A stretch of DNA of 64,000 nucleotides from Nonomuraea thailandensis. GTDB taxonomy: Bacteria; Actinomycetota; Actinomycetes; Streptosporangiales; Streptosporangiaceae. The stretch is from contig NZ_JAMZEB010000002.1 of NCBI RefSeq assembly GCF_024172165.1, positions 5,663,501 through 5,727,500 on the forward strand, given 5' to 3'. Below are positions 1-8,884 of this stretch, piece by piece; position 1 is the stretch's first letter, and each line of letters opens with the position of its first letter. The translations under genes and the position numbers were made by a program. Below the pieces are notes generated by a model. That model did not search any database, was not told the DNA's origin, and was given only the letters and a program-made list of their open reading frames with translations.

Positions 1-876
1 ATGCGCGAGGTACCGGCCGGGCCGGTCGGCGCGCAGCCGCACCTCCAGCCGCCCGGGCGCCGTGCGCAAGGGGTGCACGTGGCGGAAGTACCGCCCGTCC
101 TCGCTGGTGACGACCACGTGGGTGAGCGCCTCGTGATGCACGGTGAGATCGTCCACGGGCCGCCCGGTCGAGCCGTCGACAAGATCCAGCCGCAGCGTGA
201 ACTCCTCCCCCGCACCCGGCCGCGCGGGCACCGTCTCCACCCGGGCCTGCGCGTACGGCCGCCCGCCCGCCGCAGGGGTCGCGGCGGTGGGAGCGGCGCC
301 GTCGGGCGCGGGCGGCGGCAGTTGCGGCTCGAAGACGATGACCATGGCGGCGACCGTCACCCCGGCCGCGGCTCCGGCGGCCAGCGCCATCGCCCGCCCC
401 GGCCGGGCCGTGGCGCCGGTCAGCAGGCCGCCCACCAGCAGCAGCGCGGCCACGAACAGGCCGCCGTAGATGAGAAGGTCGCCCATCGACCCGCGCTCGA
501 CCAGCACGCGGAACGGGACGACGGCGACCTCGTCCCCCGCGCTCAGCTTCAGCTCGTGCGGCCCGGTCCGCTCGACCCGGAGCTGGACGTAGCGCGGATC
601 CGCCGCCGCCTGCGCCATGCCCGTCACCGCACGGCCGTCCTCCACCGAACGGACCTCGAGGCCGACGGGCAGCCCCGTGACAGGCTGGTACGCGATCACC
701 CCGATCCGCAGCGGCCCCGGCACCCGCGATGTTCCCTTGATCACCACCGTGACCTCGGCGCCGGCGATCGTCTGGGCGATCCGCAGATCCGCCCCTGCCG
801 TGACGTTGTGCGCCGCGGCGGGGACGGCCAGCGCCACCACGAGTGCGGCGGCCAGGCACAGAGCTCGAACGATCAT
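1..876 (-). CDS. Secreted/membrane YtkA-like protein, partial (left edge)
   Basis: Reading leftward from ATG at 876, 292 codons stay open to the window edge, so the C-terminus is missing. A signal peptide (about residues 1-22, ending PAAAH) precedes a beta-rich domain starting DLRIAQTIAGAE. Two membrane segments follow around residues 130-185, then a second extracytoplasmic domain with a His-rich stretch (HHEALTHVVVTSEDG, then FRHVHP). The start overlaps the stop of the upstream membrane gene (ATGA), so the two are coupled. It is a clear paralogue of the gene at 41672-42967: DLRIAQTIAGAE, DLVDGSTGRP and VRLRADRPGRYLAH are shared. The His pattern resembles YtkA/FixH-type metal-associated domains; a copper or other metal role is inference, not shown. 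Confidence 0.75.
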   Translation of the reverse strand, partial: MIVRALCLAAALVVALAVPAAAHNVTAGADLRIAQTIAGAEVTVVIKGTSRVPGPLRIGVIAYQPVTGLPVGLEVRSVEDGRAVTGMAQAAADPRYVQLRVERTGPHELKLSAGDEVAVVPFRVLVERGSMGDLLIYGGLFVAALLLVGGLLTGATARPGRAMALAAGAAAGVTVAAMVIVFEPQLPPPAPDGAAPTAATPAAGGRPYAQARVETVPARPGAGEEFTLRLDLVDGSTGRPVDDLTVHHEALTHVVVTSEDGRYFRHVHPLRTAPGRLEVRLRADRPGRYLAH

Positions 877-2033
877 GCCCGCTCGGCGTCGACCGTACCG
901 GGCCTGGCCTTCTCGGCCTCGACCGGCGCGACGCCGGCCGGTTCTGCACCGCTCGGGGCACCGGCGGGAGCCCCGGACAGCGCGACCGCGTTCGGCAGGA
1001 ACATCGCCCCGAGCGCCAGCCCGATGAGCCCGGCGATGATCGGCGCCCCCGTCCACAACTCCGGCACCGCGGGCAGCCCGCCTCCCGCGACCGAGGAGAC
1101 CCCCATGTAGAGCGTCCAGGTGGCGAACGCCGACAGCCCCGCGAACGCCCAGTAGGCGCCGCGCCGCTGAGCCGACGGCCGCAGCCGGCGGATGAGCAGG
1201 TCGCTCACGAGCCCGGCGGCCACGAACGACAGCAGCACCGGCATGTTCTCGAACTCCGTCTGGGCTCCCGGCATGAGCACGGCGATCGCGTACATGACGG
1301 TCACCGAGCCGAACGGCAGCATCCAGCGGCGCACCAGCAGCAGCACGGGGCTGAGCACGACGACGTTGGTGATGACCATCGCCAGGGCGAGCCGGTCCGC
1401 GCCGGGGTCGTTCGCCGAGGAGAACGCCTCGACGATGCGGGCGGGGCGGTACTGCATGGCGTCGCCGTACGACAGGAACAGCGACACCAGCGTGGTGGCG
1501 AACGCGAGCCCGATGAGCGCGGGCAGCAGGCGGCCGAGCGTCGGCCGGGCGCCGACGTCGGGGGCGTTCCACGCGGAGCGGAGCGGTGTGGTGATGATGA
1601 GGAGCATCGTCACGATGAGCCCGAGATGTGAAGGGCTGAAAAGGATGTCGAGGCTTGTCTCGATGCCCAGAATGGTGTGCCACATCATGTCCGCGAACCC
1701 GAACGCGGCGAACGCGGGGATCGCCACCAGTCCGGCGAGATAACCGGCCGGCACCGCCGCCAGCCCCTGCCTCCCGGCGCGTACGTTGCGCCACACCTGC
1801 CAGAGAATCCAGCCGGAGACCACGGCGAACCCGGAGTAGAACACCGCGTGCCACGGAGTGAAGAACGTCTCCAACTCCGTCAGATTGGTGTGCGCCCAGG
1901 CGTCGATCATCAGCCCGACCCCGAACCACACCCCCAGCAGCGCCGTCACCAGGTCGGCTCTGGGGGACACCCATCCCCGGGGCTCCCCCGAATCCACCAG
2001 TAATCGCCGGATGCCGGCGTCGGCCAATGCCAC
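873..2033 (-). CDS. Polytopic membrane protein with conserved WAH / MMWH histidine motifs
   Basis: About 386 residues with roughly ten hydrophobic segments. The GTG at 2033 is preferred because GGAAAGGAG lies seven bases upstream; an upstream in-frame extension exists but lacks this site. Motifs DAWAH, FFTPWHAV, DMMWHTILGIE and FSPSHL recur in the same order in the protein at 23856-24914 (DGWAH, FFTPYHAV, DMIWHQTIGIE, FSPTHI), so the two are divergent paralogues. Conserved membrane histidines suggest metal or haem binding, but I do not recognise a characterised family. It is coupled to the secreted YtkA-like gene downstream. Function unknown. Confidence 0.8.
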   Translation of the reverse strand: MALADAGIRRLLVDSGEPRGWVSPRADLVTALLGVWFGVGLMIDAWAHTNLTELETFFTPWHAVFYSGFAVVSGWILWQVWRNVRAGRQGLAAVPAGYLAGLVAIPAFAAFGFADMMWHTILGIETSLDILFSPSHLGLIVTMLLIITTPLRSAWNAPDVGARPTLGRLLPALIGLAFATTLVSLFLSYGDAMQYRPARIVEAFSSANDPGADRLALAMVITNVVVLSPVLLLVRRWMLPFGSVTVMYAIAVLMPGAQTEFENMPVLLSFVAAGLVSDLLIRRLRPSAQRRGAYWAFAGLSAFATWTLYMGVSSVAGGGLPAVPELWTGAPIIAGLIGLALGAMFLPNAVALSGAPAGAPSGAEPAGVAPVEAEKARPGTVDAERA

Positions 2034-2247
2034 GTGCTGACTCCTTTCCGTCAGGTCGAATCTATCTATATCGAGCGGAGAGAAGGAGCCGAAAAACAAC
2101 TTGTCGATTTTCACGGTGCGTACCGGCGCGGACACGATTCACCATAATGCCCGGGAAAATCCCCAAATACCCGTGACGGGTTTTCAGGAATCGCCCGCCG
2201 CGGGCCTGCCGGGCCTCCCGGGTTGAGAACGACGGGTTTCCTGCGCG

Positions 2248-3324
2248 ATGCTGGTACGTCGGAAGAGTTCACTCGGGGGTCGGATGAGGTCGCTGCGAAT
2301 CCTGCGCTGGCTGCCGTTCGTCGTCATGCTGGGTGTCGCGCTCACCGACCTGCTGGCCGGCGAGAACCTCGTCTTCCTGCCGCTCCTCACCCTCGGCCCC
2401 GCGTTCGCCTCGGTGTCGGGCGGCGTACGGCGCACCGCGGCCGTCGGGGCGGCGGCGCTGGCCCTGTGCGTGCCGATGGCCGTCTACAACGACCTGCTGT
2501 TCACGTTCGAGAACAATCTCACGGTCGTCGGCATCCTGGGGGTGACGGCGGCGAGCATGCTGGCCAGCCGCCTGCGCCTGCAACGCGAGCGCGAGCTGGC
2601 CAGCGTCCGGCAGGTCGCGGAGGCCGCGCAGCGCGTCCTGCTCCGCCCGGTGCCCCGGCGCGCGGGCGACCTGCGGGTGGCGCTCTCCTACACCTCCGCG
2701 GCGGCCGAGGCCCAGATCGGCGGCGACCTGTACGAGATCGTCACCACCCCGCACGGCGTGCGGCTGCTGATCGGGGACGTGCAGGGCAAGGGGCTGGCGG
2801 CGGTCGAGACGGCGGCGTGGGTGCTGGGGGCGTTCCGGGAGGCGGCCTACGACGAGGCCGGCCTGGCCGACATCGGCGAACGGCTGGAGGCCAGCCTGAC
2901 CCGGCACCTGGGCGGCGAGCAGTTCGTCACCGCGATCATCGCCGAGATCCACGAGACGGAGATGACCCTGGTGAACTTCGGGCACCCGGCTCCCCTCCTC
3001 ATCCTCGGCGACGGCGGCCTGCACGCCGCCGACCCGCCCGACCCCGGCCTGCCCCTGGGGCTGGGCGCCCTGGAGCCGGCGGCGGTCAAGGCGCATCGGG
3101 TGCCGTTCGGGGGCGGGGATCGCATCCTGTTCTTCACCGACGGGGTCATCGAGGCGCGCGACAAGGGCGGGGAGTTCTACCCGCTGGAGGAGCGGGCCGG
3201 GTTGTTGCGGCGGGATGACCCGCAGGCGGGGCTGGACGCGTTGCGGGCCGACCTGGTCCAGCACGCGGGCGGGCCGCTGCTGGACGACGCGGCGATGTTG
3301 CTGCTGCACCGGCCGGAGGAATGA
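2248..3324 (+). CDS. Membrane-anchored PP2C phosphatase (SpoIIE family)
   Basis: 358 residues. The N-terminal ~110 residues form several hydrophobic segments, followed by a short amphipathic linker and a PPM/SpoIIE catalytic domain (about 135-355). Metal-binding acidic motifs are visible: GGDLYEIV, IGDVQGKG, FFTDGVIEARD and DDAAMLLL. Such enzymes dephosphorylate anti-anti-sigma factors in partner-switching pathways. No anti-sigma or anti-anti-sigma gene is adjacent, so its partner is unknown. ATG at 2248 gives the longest form; ATG at 2284 is an alternative preceded by GGGGG. Transcribed divergently from the membrane gene at 873-2033. Confidence 0.85.
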   Translation: MLVRRKSSLGGRMRSLRILRWLPFVVMLGVALTDLLAGENLVFLPLLTLGPAFASVSGGVRRTAAVGAAALALCVPMAVYNDLLFTFENNLTVVGILGVTAASMLASRLRLQRERELASVRQVAEAAQRVLLRPVPRRAGDLRVALSYTSAAAEAQIGGDLYEIVTTPHGVRLLIGDVQGKGLAAVETAAWVLGAFREAAYDEAGLADIGERLEASLTRHLGGEQFVTAIIAEIHETEMTLVNFGHPAPLLILGDGGLHAADPPDPGLPLGLGALEPAAVKAHRVPFGGGDRILFFTDGVIEARDKGGEFYPLEERAGLLRRDDPQAGLDALRADLVQHAGGPLLDDAAMLLLHRPEE

Positions 3325-3374
3325 CGTTCGGCGGCGCGTCGCGCATCTGGTCCCGCTGTCACCGGCGTCCGTGG

Positions 3375-4730
3375 TCAGTACCCCCGGGCCAGTTCCCTGG
3401 CCTGTCTCGTGACCGCATGGATCAGGGCCGGGTCGGCGGCCAGGGCCGGGTCGAGGCCGAAGGACACCGCGCGGGCGGCGTCCGGCAGCGGCCCGGAAGC
3501 GTCGGGGGCCGCGGCGTCCCGCGCGGGGGCGGCCTGGCGCAGGTGCAGCAGCCAGGCCGCGAGCACCCGGATCGCCCCGGCGGGGAGCGTGCCTCGCGCC
3601 CGCTCGGCTCGCAGCACCGGCAGGATGCGGACGGGCAGCTTCCGCGAGCCGTGCTCCGCGATCTTGGCGAGGGTGTGGCGGATCCTGGGGTTGGCGAAGC
3701 GGTCCAGCAGGGCGTTCCGGTACGCGGCCAGTTCGGGCTCGGGAAAGGCCAGGTGGCGGGAGGCCTCCGCCCACCATTGCGCCAGCCACGCCCGGCAGGC
3801 CGGATCGGCGACGGCCTCGGCGACCGTGGTGTGGCCGCGCAGCGTCCCGGCGTAGGCCAGCAGGGAGTGGCCGCCGTTCAGCAGCCACAGCTTGCGTTCC
3901 TCGTACGGGGCCGCGTCGGCGACGAAGCGGGCGCCGGCGTCGTCCCAGCGCGGACGGCCCGCGGGGAAGTCCCCGCACAGCACCCACTCGGAGTACGGCT
4001 CGGTGACGACCGGGGCGGCGTCGGCGCGGCCGGTGGCGCCGGCCACCAGGCCGGCGTCCTCCGGGGCCGGGTACGGGGTGATCCGGTCGACCATGGTGGT
4101 GACGTAGGAGGCGTCCGCGAGCCGCAGCCCCGCCGCGTGTGCCACCTCGTCGACCATGCGCCGGGTCAGCTCGCCGTTGCCCGGCAGGTTGTCGCAGGAC
4201 ACGATGGCCACCGGGCCTCCCCCGGCGAGCCGCCGCGCCGCCAGTCCGGCCGCCAGCCGCCCGGCCACGGTCCCAGCCACGGTCCCTGCCACGGTCCCTG
4301 CCACAGTTCCTGCCACGGTCCCTGCCACGAGGCCGGTGCCCGGGCCCGGGCCACGAGTGGCCGGTACGCCCGAGTAGCCCGCCTCGGTGACGGTCAGTGT
4401 GACCACGGCCAGCTCGGGCCGCCGCCAGTACGCCAGCCACTCCCCGTGCTCACCCCCGCCGTGCACCGCCGTGACGGAGCCGATCACCTCGAAGGCATCC
4501 CCGTCCGCACCCCGCGTGACCAGCGTGTAGACCCCGCCCTGAGCGGCCAGCCGCGTCACGAGACCCGTGCTGCGCCCGCTGAAGGCGGCGATGCCCCACC
4601 TGGAGGCGTCGGGGGCGTGTTCGGTGTACCAGGCCTGGTGCGCCCGGAAGAAGCCGCCGAGCCCGAGATGCAGCATGCGGACGGGCGCGGCGGGCCGGCC
4701 GCCGGCGGCTCGGGTCAGGGGCGGCGTCAC
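3375..4730 (-). CDS. Mannitol dehydrogenase / fructuronate reductase family protein
   Basis: About 451 residues. The N-terminus has the Rossmann start MLHLGLGGFFRAHQAWY; the middle has IVSCDNLPGNG, and a lysine-containing motif (ERKLWLLNGGHS) matches the catalytic KxxxxNxxH pattern of polyol-specific long-chain dehydrogenases. The family reversibly oxidises sugar alcohols or aldonates (mannitol, arabinitol, fructuronate, altronate) with NAD(H); the substrate cannot be read here. An in-frame run of GTVA repeats (about residues 136-155) interrupts a loop and comes from a 12-bp tandem repeat. GTG at 4730 lies 40 bp after the LacI-family gene and is probably co-transcribed with it. Confidence 0.85.
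   Translation of the reverse strand: MTPPLTRAAGGRPAAPVRMLHLGLGGFFRAHQAWYTEHAPDASRWGIAAFSGRSTGLVTRLAAQGGVYTLVTRGADGDAFEVIGSVTAVHGGGEHGEWLAYWRRPELAVVTLTVTEAGYSGVPATRGPGPGTGLVAGTVAGTVAGTVAGTVAGTVAGRLAAGLAARRLAGGGPVAIVSCDNLPGNGELTRRMVDEVAHAAGLRLADASYVTTMVDRITPYPAPEDAGLVAGATGRADAAPVVTEPYSEWVLCGDFPAGRPRWDDAGARFVADAAPYEERKLWLLNGGHSLLAYAGTLRGHTTVAEAVADPACRAWLAQWWAEASRHLAFPEPELAAYRNALLDRFANPRIRHTLAKIAEHGSRKLPVRILPVLRAERARGTLPAGAIRVLAAWLLHLRQAAPARDAAAPDASGPLPDAARAVSFGLDPALAADPALIHAVTRQARELARGY
4264..4323. repeat. 12-bp tandem repeat, five copies, within a CDS
   Basis: Unit GCCACGGTCCCT is repeated five times with few mismatches. It encodes a GTVA run on the minus strand inside the mannitol dehydrogenase family gene. 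The period keeps frame, so copy number can change without breaking the gene. Confidence 0.9.
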
Positions 4731-4770
4731 GGTTCGGCGGGCCTTCGTGGCTGGAGCACGGGCGGCCGGC

Positions 4771-5799
4771 TCATGAGCCCGCCGGCACCAGCGGCACCGT
4801 CGTCGACTCGCGGACCACCAGGTGGCAGGGCCGGGCGTGCCGTCCAGGAGAGGGTGTGCCGTTGATGGCGGCCAGCAACATCTCGGCGGCCGTCCTGCCG
4901 AGCCCTTCCAGGTTCATGTCCACGCTGGTCAGCGGCGGCTGGCAGGCCTCCGCCATCACGTCCCAGTTGTCGTACCCGACCAGTGCCACCTCCTCCGGCA
5001 CCCGCCGCCCGACCGCCCGCAGCGCGTCCGCGACGCCGCGCGCGATCTGGTCGCTGCCGCAGAACACGGCGTCGAACGAGGCCCCGCCCGTCAGCAGCAT
5101 CCCCACGGCCTGCCGCCCCCACGCCTCGCTCCACGCCCCGAACAGCGGCGGCCCCGCCAGGCCGAGCCCCGCCTCGGCGAGCCGTTCGACGGCGGCGGCC
5201 GAGCGCGCGCGGGCCGAGTGGTGGTGCTCGGGCCCGGTCACGTGCGCCACCCTGGTGCGGCCGATGGCCAGCAGGTGCTCCACCGCCTTGCGCGCCCCGC
5301 CCTCCTCGTCGGGCACCACCGAGCAGTCGGCGGGGTCGGTCGAGCTGATGAAGGCGTAGACCACGGGCACGGGCGGCCTGGGCGTGATGGGCGTGCGGGC
5401 CTCCGTGCGCCGGCCGGTCACGATGATGCCGTCCACGCGCCGGCTGAGCAGCGTCTTGACGTGGTACTGCTCCCGGATCGGGTCGTCGCGCCCGTCGCAC
5501 AGGAACACCGACATCTGCCCCGCTCCGAGCGCGTCCTCCGCGCCCATGAGCACCGGGATGCTGAACCGGCCGATCGTGTCGGTGGTGATCATGCCCACGG
5601 TGTACGTGCGCCCGGAGTGCAGGCTCCGCGCTCCCGCGTTCACCTCGAAGTTGAGCTGCCTGGCCGCCTCCCTGACCCGTGCCCGGGTCTCCTCGCGCAG
5701 GGATCCGCGCCCATTGAGCGCCTTGGAGGCCGTGCCCACCGACACCCCGGCGAGCGCCGCCACGTCGGTGATCGTGGCGTGACGCTCCGCTTTCCGCAT
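4771..5799 (-). CDS. LacI-family transcriptional regulator
   Basis: 342 residues. The N-terminal helix-turn-helix (TITDVAALAGVSVGTASKALNG, about 9-30) and hinge are followed by a periplasmic-binding-protein-like sugar domain (about 65-335; PVLMGAEDAL, IIVTGRR, FCGSDQIARG, VGYDNWD). ATG at 5799 has a good site (GGAGG, five bases upstream). It is followed by the mannitol dehydrogenase family gene, which it probably controls in response to a sugar or polyol. A LacI-type palindrome lies about 80 bp upstream, which suggests autoregulation. Confidence 0.9.
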   Translation of the reverse strand: MRKAERHATITDVAALAGVSVGTASKALNGRGSLREETRARVREAARQLNFEVNAGARSLHSGRTYTVGMITTDTIGRFSIPVLMGAEDALGAGQMSVFLCDGRDDPIREQYHVKTLLSRRVDGIIVTGRRTEARTPITPRPPVPVVYAFISSTDPADCSVVPDEEGGARKAVEHLLAIGRTRVAHVTGPEHHHSARARSAAAVERLAEAGLGLAGPPLFGAWSEAWGRQAVGMLLTGGASFDAVFCGSDQIARGVADALRAVGRRVPEEVALVGYDNWDVMAEACQPPLTSVDMNLEGLGRTAAEMLLAAINGTPSPGRHARPCHLVVRESTTVPLVPAGS

Positions 5800-5880
5800 G
5801 CTTTCCTCCGCTTGCCACCCCTCTTGCCCACGGCAACTCTACTCTCCGCTGATTCCGGCGGCAGGGTGCCGAAGGCACGA

Positions 5881-5894
5881 GGCAAACGCTTTCC
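5881..5894. promoter_or_regulatory. Candidate LacI-family operator
   Basis: GGCAAACGCTTTCC is an imperfect palindrome centred on CG, matching the general LacI-family operator form (AAAnCGnTTT). It sits 82 bp upstream of the LacI-family start and 144 bp upstream of a small divergent ORF. Assignment rests on pattern only. Confidence 0.5.
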
Positions 5895-6037
5895 TAGCTT
5901 TCCAGATCAGCGGGGCGGCGACGTCTCACGTGTCCGCCCGCAACGCGGGCGGCACGATCCGCTCGTACGCCGGCAGGTACTTGACCCGGCCGGCGGCCCG
6001 GTGCGACGGCCGTGCCGAACGAGCCCGCGAGGACCCG

Positions 6038-6226
6038 ATGCTCTCCGGGATCCCGGTTCCCGTCCTGGCCGCCGCCACCACCGCGCTGAGCGTGGCCGCC
6101 CCTCCCGCGGCCGCCGTCGTCGAGCCGGCGGCGTGCGCGGACCTCAGCTTCACCGATTACTACCTCGGCCCCGAGGCCGCGAAGGACATGGACCGGGCCT
6201 TGCTGGCCGCCTGCGGCCTGCTGTGA
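6038..6226 (+). CDS. Small putative secreted peptide (62 aa), unrecognised
   Basis: ATG at 6038 has GAGGA six bases upstream. The product begins with a signal-peptide-like stretch (IPVPVLAAATTALSVAAPPAAA) and ends with about 35 polar residues containing two cysteines (ACADLS and ACGLL). No family is recognised. It lies alone between the divergent LacI regulator and the convergent acyl-CoA dehydrogenase. It may be a genuine small exported protein, a remnant of a larger one, or chance. Confidence 0.35.
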   Translation: MLSGIPVPVLAAATTALSVAAPPAAAVVEPAACADLSFTDYYLGPEAAKDMDRALLAACGLL

Positions 6227-6260
6227 CTCTTCCGCCGGGTGGCGGCGGACCCCGGTGTCG

Positions 6261-7469
6261 TCAGCGGACCGGCAGCCCCGTGACGGCCCGGCCGATGATC
6301 AGGCGCTGGATCTCCGACGTGCCCTCGAAGATCGTGTAGATCTTGGCGTCCCGGTGGAACCGCTCCACCGGGTGCTCCCTGGTGTATCCCGCGCCGCCCA
6401 GGATCTGGATCGCCTGCTCCGACACCCAGACCGCCGTCTCCCCCGCCACCAGCTTCGACATCGAGCCCTCCGCCTGCTCGAACTGCCGGCCGTTGCGGGC
6501 CATCCACGCGGCCCGCCAGGTCAGCAGCCGGGCCACGTCCACCCGGGTGGCCATCTCGGCGAGCAGGAAGGCGATGGCCTGGTTCTCGCCGATCCTGCGG
6601 CCGAACTGCTCGCGTTCGCGGGCGTAGTCCCTGGCGTACTCGAAGGCCGCGCGGGCGATGCCCACCGCCATCGCGGCCACCGACGGGCGGGTGGTCTCGA
6701 ACGTGCGCATCGCCGCCTGCTCGCCCGCCCGGCCGCCCTGGCGTACGCGCGCCAGCCTGGCCTCCAGCTTCTCCTTGCCTCCGAGCAGGCAGGAGCCGGG
6801 CACCCGGACGTCCTCCAGGACCACCTCGGCCGTGTGCGAGGCGCGGATGCCGTGCTTGCGGAACTTCTGCCCCATCGACAATCCCGGCGTGCCCGGCGGG
6901 ATCACGAACGACGCCTGGCCCCTGGTGCCCAGCGACGGGTCGACGGAGGCGACGACGACGTGCACGTTCGCGATGCCGCCGTTCGTGGCCCAGGTCTTGA
7001 CGCCGTTGAGCACCCAGTCGTCGCCGTCGGGGACGGCGCGGGTGCGGATGGCGCCGACGTCGGAGCCGGCGTCCGGCTCGGAGGCGCAGAAGGCGCCCAG
7101 TTTGACGTCGTTCTCCGTGCCGAACATCTGCGGCAGCCACTCCCCCATCTGCTCGGGGGTGCCGTTGGCGGACAGCGCCGCGGCGGCCAGGCCGGTGCCG
7201 GTGATCGACAGGCCGATGCCCGCGTCGCCCCAGAAGATCTCCTCGAACGCCACCGGCAGCGCCAGCCCGCTCTCCTCGAACCACTGGGTGGCGAAGAAGT
7301 CGAGGGAGTACAGCCCGATCTTGGCCGCCTCCTGGATGACCGGCCAGGGGGTTTCCTCGCGTTCGTCCCATTCGGCGCCCGCGGGGCGGATCACGTCGCG
7401 GGCGAAGGCGTGCACCCAGTCACGCACCTGAACCACGTCGTCGCTCGGCTCCGGGCAGAACCCCGCCAT
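6261..7469 (-). CDS. Acyl-CoA dehydrogenase family protein
   Basis: 402 residues, the usual length. Substrate/FAD motifs are present: CASEPDAGSDVGAIRTRA and WVLNGVKTWATNGG in the middle, and QILGGAGYTREHPVERFHRDAKI followed by IFEGTSEIQRLIIGR at the C-terminus. The glutamate in FEGTSE matches the usual catalytic base. It introduces a double bond into an acyl-CoA; chain length is not evident. ATG at 7469 follows a GAGGGGGGG tract; an upstream in-frame TTG is less likely. Two palindromes in the upstream 50 bp suggest repression by a TetR-type regulator. Confidence 0.9.
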   Translation of the reverse strand: MAGFCPEPSDDVVQVRDWVHAFARDVIRPAGAEWDEREETPWPVIQEAAKIGLYSLDFFATQWFEESGLALPVAFEEIFWGDAGIGLSITGTGLAAAALSANGTPEQMGEWLPQMFGTENDVKLGAFCASEPDAGSDVGAIRTRAVPDGDDWVLNGVKTWATNGGIANVHVVVASVDPSLGTRGQASFVIPPGTPGLSMGQKFRKHGIRASHTAEVVLEDVRVPGSCLLGGKEKLEARLARVRQGGRAGEQAAMRTFETTRPSVAAMAVGIARAAFEYARDYAREREQFGRRIGENQAIAFLLAEMATRVDVARLLTWRAAWMARNGRQFEQAEGSMSKLVAGETAVWVSEQAIQILGGAGYTREHPVERFHRDAKIYTIFEGTSEIQRLIIGRAVTGLPVR

Positions 7470-7485
7470 GTACCCCCCCCTCAAG

Positions 7486-7515
7486 TTACCGGTGGTAACA
7501 CCTTACCGGCCGGTA
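7486..7515. promoter_or_regulatory. Two palindromic operators upstream of acyl-CoA dehydrogenase
   Basis: TTACCGGTGGTAA (7486-7498; 5-bp arms, 3-bp spacer) is followed by the perfect 12-bp palindrome TACCGGCCGGTA (7504-7515). The form is typical of TetR-family operators controlling fatty-acid genes. The same core recurs with one change at 57921-57932 upstream of an esterase. The cognate regulator is not identified. Confidence 0.6.
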
Positions 7516-7563
7516 GCGCGCCATCGGAATGCCCAGGCGTCTGTGAAGTTCCTGCGCGGCGCC

Positions 7564-8799
7564 TCACCGCACTGGGGAGGCGACCGGCCGCGGCTGCTCG
7601 GCTGATCGCCTTCCGGCCGTCCACGTGGAGATCAGGACGAACACGGCGGCCAGCGCCATGCCGGTCGCGAGGCCGTACATGAGCGGGGTGAGACCTCCGG
7701 AAGCGGCGGCCACCTGCGGGCCGACGCTGCCGCCGATCGCGAGCGCGGTGGAGAACAGCGCCAGCGCCGTGCCCCGGGCCCGGCCCGCCTCCGCCGAGAT
7801 CGACTCGTTCATGCTGGGCAGGCCGCCGGTGATGGCGGCGACGTACAGGGCGAGCAGGAGCACCAGGACGGCGGTGCCGGTGAGGCCGATGACGGCGAGC
7901 GCGAGCGCGGCGACCGCCAGGAACACGACCGCCCTGGTGGTCATGCGGATCCTGGCCAGCCACGGCATCAGGAGCGGCATCAGGACGATCGACGGCAGCC
8001 CCGCCGCACGCAGCGCGAGCAGTTCGGCGGGCGAGCTGCCGCCGTAGATCTGCAGGCCGGTGTACACGGCCACGAAGCCGGCCATCAGCATGACCGTGGC
8101 CAGGTAGCGCAGGCTCAGCACCCGGTGGAACAGCAGGCCGGGCAGCGGCCGGTAGGCGGACAGCAGGGATCCTGCGGCCAGACGCCGGAGGGGCGGGTCG
8201 GGCAGCATGACCGCGCGCACGCCCAGCGCGGCGAGCACGAACCCCGCCGCCGAGAGCCCGAACATGCCGCGCCAGCCGATCACGTCCACCAGAAGCTGGG
8301 CGGCGACCTGCAGCAACACGGCGGAGGCGAGGAACGCGCCGGTCACCGCCGCGATGGCGACCACGCGGCGGCGCGGCTCCAGCCGCTCCCCCAGGTACGC
8401 CATCCCTGCGGGCGGGAACATCGCCACCGCCACGCCCTGCACCGCCCGCAGGCCGAGCGCCACCTCGGGCGACGGGCTCAACGCGACCAGCGCCGTCGTC
8501 AGGGCGGCCAGCGGCAATCCGATCATCAGCAGCCTGCGGCGGCCGTACCGGTCGGAAAGCGGGCCGAACACCAGGAAACCGATGCCGTAGCCGATGCCGA
8601 ACGCGGTCACCAGCCAGGTCAGCCCGCCGGCCGAGGATCCCCAGCCGCCGGCCATGTCGTGCAAGAGGGGGATCACGACGTACAACTGGCCGCTGACCAG
8701 GATCGCGGTCAGCGTGAACGCCGTCATCGTGGCGGCGAACGGGGCGGTGGCCGGGGACGGGGGCCGTAGCCGCGGGGCGGGGGAAACGGTGAGTGTCAT
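7564..8799 (-). CDS. MFS transporter, 12-TM, probable drug exporter
   Basis: About 411 residues with twelve hydrophobic segments. The MFS signature FGPLSDRYGRRRLL lies between helices 2 and 3, and a motif C-like stretch (VTGAFLASAVLLQVAAQLL) follows. ATG at 8799 is chosen because the longer reading would run through the operator region. It diverges from a TetR-family gene with three palindromic elements between them, the standard arrangement for a repressor-controlled exporter. The substrate is not predictable. Confidence 0.88.
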   Translation of the reverse strand: MTLTVSPAPRLRPPSPATAPFAATMTAFTLTAILVSGQLYVVIPLLHDMAGGWGSSAGGLTWLVTAFGIGYGIGFLVFGPLSDRYGRRRLLMIGLPLAALTTALVALSPSPEVALGLRAVQGVAVAMFPPAGMAYLGERLEPRRRVVAIAAVTGAFLASAVLLQVAAQLLVDVIGWRGMFGLSAAGFVLAALGVRAVMLPDPPLRRLAAGSLLSAYRPLPGLLFHRVLSLRYLATVMLMAGFVAVYTGLQIYGGSSPAELLALRAAGLPSIVLMPLLMPWLARIRMTTRAVVFLAVAALALAVIGLTGTAVLVLLLALYVAAITGGLPSMNESISAEAGRARGTALALFSTALAIGGSVGPQVAAASGGLTPLMYGLATGMALAAVFVLISTWTAGRRSAEQPRPVASPVR

Positions 8800-8812
8800 G
8801 GGTCGGGACGCT

Positions 8813-8869
8813 AACCAACCAACCAGTTGGATGTCAACTGGATAGTTGGTTTGCAACCAACCAGTTGGT
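8813..8869. promoter_or_regulatory. TetR operator array between exporter and repressor
   Basis: Two copies of AACCAACCAGTTGG (ending at 8830 and 8868) flank the inverted repeat CAACT-N5-AGTTG (8835-8849). All lie in the 85-bp divergent intergenic region, so one repressor could control both directions. These overlap the expected promoters of both genes. Confidence 0.75.
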
Positions 8870-8884
8870 GGCTAGGATGTCGTC

